Of a stretch of 64,000 nucleotides of DNA, positions 61,115 to 64,000 are shown in pieces (the first letter of the stretch is position 1; each line of letters begins with the position of its first letter). Source of the DNA: an uncultured Collinsella sp. (GTDB taxonomy: Bacteria; Actinomycetota; Coriobacteriia; Coriobacteriales; Coriobacteriaceae); NCBI GenBank assembly GCA_958403205.1, contig CATXWM010000001.1:83422-147421 (forward strand), read 5' to 3'. A model generated the notes under the pieces. It saw only the letters and a list, made by a program, of their open reading frames with translations. It did no database searches and was not told the origin of the DNA. The translations under genes were made by a program, and so were the position numbers.

Positions 61115-62935
61115 ATGTCCGTTGAGGTCATGAGGTCTGTGATCGATGCTGCCGAGGGGCGCGTGCCCGTCGACACGCTGTTTACCAATGCGCAGATTGT
61201 CGACGTGTATGGCCAGCGTGTGGCGCCCGGTAGCGTTGCCGTCAAGGACGGTGTGATCGTCGGCGTGCTCTACAACGGTCGCGACGATGCCTCCGGTACC
61301 TACGAGGCTGCCGAGGTTATTGACTGCCAGGGTCGCTATCTCGCTCCCGGTTTTATTGACGGGCATCTGCATATCGAGTCTTCGAACATCCGTCCCGCCG
61401 AGTATGCTCGCATGGCCGCGACGCGCGGTACTACCACCGCCATTGCCGACAGCCACGAGATTGCTAATGTTGCCGGTCTCGACGGCTTGCGCTTTATGAT
61501 TGAGGACGGCCGCCGCGCACCCATCTCCATCAAATACATGATGCCTTCGTGCGTGCCCGCGCTGCCCGACGAGCAGGCCGGTGCCGTTATTTCGGCTGCC
61601 GATATGCAGGCGTTTTTTGCCGAGCATCCGGGCGATGTCTTTGGTCTGGGCGAAATGATGAACCTGCCGGGCGTCTTTATGGCCGACCCCGAGACCTGTG
61701 CTCGCATCGATGCTGCCAACCAGACGCCGTCCAAGCAGGTTGACGGCCACGCGCCGCTCGTTGCCGGTAAGGACCTCAACGCCTATGCCGCAGCAGGTAT
61801 TATCGCCGACCACGAGTCGACGATTCCCGAGGAGGCGCTCGACAAGCTGTCTCGCGGCATGTACGTGATGCTGCGCGAAGGCACATGCAGCCATGACCTG
61901 GCCAACCTGTCTCCAATGCTGCTGGAGAATCCTGCCCGTGCCCGTCGCTGCTGCTTTGCGACCGACGACTGCGCTCCCTCCGATGCTCTTTCGACCGGCA
62001 TGATCGACAATGCCTGCCGCGTGGCTATTGAGGCCGGTGTCGACCCCGTGGTCGCCATCTCTATGGCGTCCCTTTCCACGGCTGAGGCATTTGGCCTGGA
62101 CCACGGCTGCCGCGACCCGCACGAGCTCCGCGGCGCAATCGCCCCGGGCAAGCGCGCCGACCTGCTGTTGCTTGATGACCTGACGTTTGCCAAGGCTCCG
62201 CATCGTGTTTATGCCGCCGGTGCCCTGGTGGCGCAGGATGGCACCTTTGTGGGCGAGGTCGCACCCGAGACTGCCGAGGTTGCGGCCCTTGCCGATGAGC
62301 TGCGCGCCTCCGTTAAGCTGCCGAAGCTTTCGCTCGACGTATTCGATTATGCCTTTAAGCCGGGCGAGGCGGTTATCGATGTTATCCCGGGTATGGCTAT
62401 CACGGGTATGGCCCGCCCCGAGAGCGCCAAGGACTTGCGCCGCATTATGCTGATCGAGCGCCATGGCCGCGGCGTGTCGCTGCAGACCGAGGGTGCCGAT
62501 GGCGACGGTCCCGCCGGCATGGGGCTCGTCGGCAAGCATATCGGTCGCGGCTGGGTGCGCGGTTTCACCATCACGGGTGGCGCCATTGCCTCCACGATCG
62601 GCCACGACTCACACAACGTGTGCGTGGTGGGCGACAATGCGGCGGATATGATGGCTGCCGTTGAAGCCGTGGGCCAGGGCGGCCACGTGCTGGTGCGCAA
62701 CGGCGAGGTCGTGGCGCGCATTCCGCTGGCGCTCGGTGGCCTTATGAGCGAGGGCACGGCCGAGGACGTTGCCGCGCAGCACGACGACTTTATGGTCAAG
62801 GCGCGCGCCATGGGTATTGAGCCGCCGCTCGACCCCATCATGGGCATCATCTTCCTGCCCCTGCCGGTGATCCCGACGCTCCGCATCCGCCCCGAGGGCA
62901 TGTTCGACGTCACGACCTTCACCTACGCCGACTAG
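61115..62935 (+). CDS. ade: Adenine deaminase
   Basis: The 606-residue enzyme converts adenine to hypoxanthine and ammonia. It is the prokaryotic Ade type of the amidohydrolase family, with APGFIDGHLHIESSNI (His84, His86), GEMMNLPGV and CFATDDCAPSD. ATG 61115 follows AAAGGAG; an out-of-frame ATG lies 4 bp upstream. It could feed purines into the degradation pathway encoded at 12672-42164, although it lies outside that block. Confidence 0.93.
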   Translation: MSVEVMRSVIDAAEGRVPVDTLFTNAQIVDVYGQRVAPGSVAVKDGVIVGVLYNGRDDASGTYEAAEVIDCQGRYLAPGFIDGHLHIESSNIRPAEYARMAATRGTTTAIADSHEIANVAGLDGLRFMIEDGRRAPISIKYMMPSCVPALPDEQAGAVISAADMQAFFAEHPGDVFGLGEMMNLPGVFMADPETCARIDAANQTPSKQVDGHAPLVAGKDLNAYAAAGIIADHESTIPEEALDKLSRGMYVMLREGTCSHDLANLSPMLLENPARARRCCFATDDCAPSDALSTGMIDNACRVAIEAGVDPVVAISMASLSTAEAFGLDHGCRDPHELRGAIAPGKRADLLLLDDLTFAKAPHRVYAAGALVAQDGTFVGEVAPETAEVAALADELRASVKLPKLSLDVFDYAFKPGEAVIDVIPGMAITGMARPESAKDLRRIMLIERHGRGVSLQTEGADGDGPAGMGLVGKHIGRGWVRGFTITGGAIASTIGHDSHNVCVVGDNAADMMAAVEAVGQGGHVLVRNGEVVARIPLALGGLMSEGTAEDVAAQHDDFMVKARAMGIEPPLDPIMGIIFLPLPVIPTLRIRPEGMFDVTTFTYAD

Positions 62936-62940
62936 TCATC

Positions 62941-62950
62941 GGGGACGTTC
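62941..62950. repeat. Dispersed GGGGACGTTC element
   Basis: A short copy of the dispersed intergenic tag lies just after ade. The rest of 62951-63074 shows nothing that I can assign. Confidence 0.4.
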
Positions 62951-63074
62951 TTAAACGTCTAGCCGTCGGTGACACTCTTTGGCGGGCTGCCTGACGCCGC
63001 GACCGTAGGACCTCTGGCATGTGTGAACTATTTGCCAGGTCCTTGTAACGTTTACGCCCGCGGAGTCTTATTTG

Positions 63075-63136
63075 AGCTCCCTTTGGGTACGTTGGAATCG
63101 GATACACGTTCGATTCCAACAAGCCCGAAGGGAGCT
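63075..63136 (+). promoter_or_regulatory. Long hairpin sequestering the HAD gene ribosome binding site
   Basis: AGCTCCCTT (63075-63083) pairs with AAGGGAGCT (63128-63136), GGG with CCC, and GTTGGAATCG (63091-63100) with CGATTCCAAC (63111-63120). The gene's Shine-Dalgarno, AAGGGAG (63128-63134), is in the right arm, and TTTTC follows. It could act as a terminator or as a translation switch. Confidence 0.7.
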
Positions 63137-63141
63137 TTTCT

Positions 63142-63936
63142 ATGTTTAAACTGATTGCATCCGATATGGATGGCACACTGCTTGACGAAAACGGCCAGGT
63201 GCCTCCCGAGACCTACGAACTGATTCTGGCGCTACACGAGCATGGTGTGCATTTCGCTGCATCGTCAGGTCGTCGCTACGATCGCCTGTGCGAGTTCTTT
63301 GCGCCCGTTCGCGACAAGATGGACTTTGTCGCCGCTAACGGCGCCCAGGTCTACGCCGACGGTAAGATGGTAGACCGTGAGGTGTATTCCCACCTGGCGA
63401 TTCGAAGGCTCGCCCAAGCCGTCAGGACGTTTCCCAATCTGCATCTTGCGCTCTTTGACCGAACCAAGTCCTTCCTGCTCGATGACGAGTGCAAGTTCGT
63501 GCGTGAGGTCGATAAGGACCTTCCCAATGCCGAGCGCATTTGGGAGCTGCCCGATCCCAGCGTAAATATCATCAAAGCGAGTATCTTTTGCGACGACAGT
63601 GCGGTTATGGACAGTGCGTACGTGCTACAGCGCGAACTTGGTCAGCTCTTTACTTTTGCGCCTTCGGGCAATGCGTGGATCGATGCCATGCAGCCTGGTG
63701 TGTCGAAGGCCTCGGGTATCGCGCAGCTCGCGGAGCATTACGGCATTGGACGCGACGAGGTCATGGCGTTTGGCGACTCGATGAACGACTACGAGATCAT
63801 TCGCTTTGTCGGCACGGGCTGCGCGATGGAAAACGCGCGCCCCGCGCTCAAGGCGGTGGCCGATCGCGTCGTAGGCTGCAACCGCGACCACGCCGTTCAG
63901 CATGAGCTCCGTCGCGTGCTGGAGAGTCTCTCCTAA
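63142..63936 (+). CDS. HAD superfamily (Cof-type) phosphatase
   Basis: The 264-residue protein is a HAD phosphatase with the nucleophile motif LIASDMDGTLLDENG, motif II ASSGR, and motif IV GDSMNDYEII. The C2-type cap lies in the middle. Family members dephosphorylate sugar phosphates or flavin mononucleotide. The start at 63142 is 7 bp after AAGGGAG, which is held in the long hairpin. Confidence 0.9.
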   Translation: MFKLIASDMDGTLLDENGQVPPETYELILALHEHGVHFAASSGRRYDRLCEFFAPVRDKMDFVAANGAQVYADGKMVDREVYSHLAIRRLAQAVRTFPNLHLALFDRTKSFLLDDECKFVREVDKDLPNAERIWELPDPSVNIIKASIFCDDSAVMDSAYVLQRELGQLFTFAPSGNAWIDAMQPGVSKASGIAQLAEHYGIGRDEVMAFGDSMNDYEIIRFVGTGCAMENARPALKAVADRVVGCNRDHAVQHELRRVLESLS

Positions 63937-63946
63937 TCCGGCAGAT

Positions 63947-63957
63947 GGGGACGTTCC
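63947..63957. repeat. Dispersed GGGGACGTTCC element
   Basis: An exact copy of the tag at 5184-5194 lies 10 bp after the HAD gene, near the window end. Confidence 0.55.
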
Positions 63958-64000
63958 TTTTAATATGAGCAGGACATTGTCAAGAGGCAAAATCGGGCCT

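Overview
The window looks like the chromosome of a gut Coriobacteriia, most likely Collinsella or a close relative. This is inferred from moderately high GC, the gene style, ribosomal proteins L16 and L17 with long charged or Ala/Lys-rich tails, an LATTG-type surface anchor, and a selenium-type molybdenum hydroxylase gene set; no database search was possible. No rRNA, tRNA or CRISPR array was seen.

Layout. (1) 1-5013: end of the S10 operon and start of the spc operon (rplD, rplW, rplB, rpsS, rplV, rpsC, rplP, rpmC, rpsQ, rplN, rplX), closed by a strong terminator at 5042-5075. (2) 5076-42475: about 37 kb of other genes where rplE would normally follow rplX. (3) 42476-52386: the rest of the spc and alpha operons (rplE, rpsZ, rpsH, rplF, rplR, rpsE, rpmD, rplO, secY, adk, map, infA, rpmJ, rpsM, rpsK, rpsD, rpoA, rplQ) and a strong terminator. 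(4) 52387-64000: truA, a glycosyltransferase, argR, a class A penicillin-binding protein, a U32-family protein, tyrS, adenine deaminase and a HAD phosphatase.

The interrupting block carries an anaerobic purine (uric acid/xanthine type) degradation system in two arms. The left arm is ridA, a YheO-like regulator, an NCS2 purine permease, ssnA, ygfK, a four-cluster ferredoxin and an xdhD-type [2Fe-2S]/molybdopterin hydroxylase. The right arm is a second YheO-like regulator, ygeX, ygeY, ygeW, mocA, a hydantoinase/dihydropyrimidinase, yqeC, yqeB and xdhC. Purines would be imported, oxidised or deaminated by the hydroxylase, YgfK and SsnA, and the opened ring processed by the hydantoinase, YgeY, YgeW and YgeX to pyruvate and ammonia, with carbamoyl phosphate as a possible energy-yielding product. 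MocA, XdhC, YqeB and YqeC would mature the (selenium-)molybdenum cofactor, and RidA would clear 2-aminoacrylate. Adenine deaminase at 61115 could feed the same pathway.

Between the arms (22150-32100) lies accessory DNA: a DUF234-type ATPase flanked by 62-bp palindromic tandem repeats and preceded by a perfect 25-bp inverted repeat; a convergent small-toxin/antisense-RNA pair resembling a type I toxin-antitoxin locus; a frameshifted exonuclease; a repeat-rich anchored surface protein; and a 1.29-kb element with terminal inverted repeats and a 10-bp target duplication that carries a two-gene HEPN-like operon but no recognisable transposase. Several REP-like palindromes are scattered through the window.
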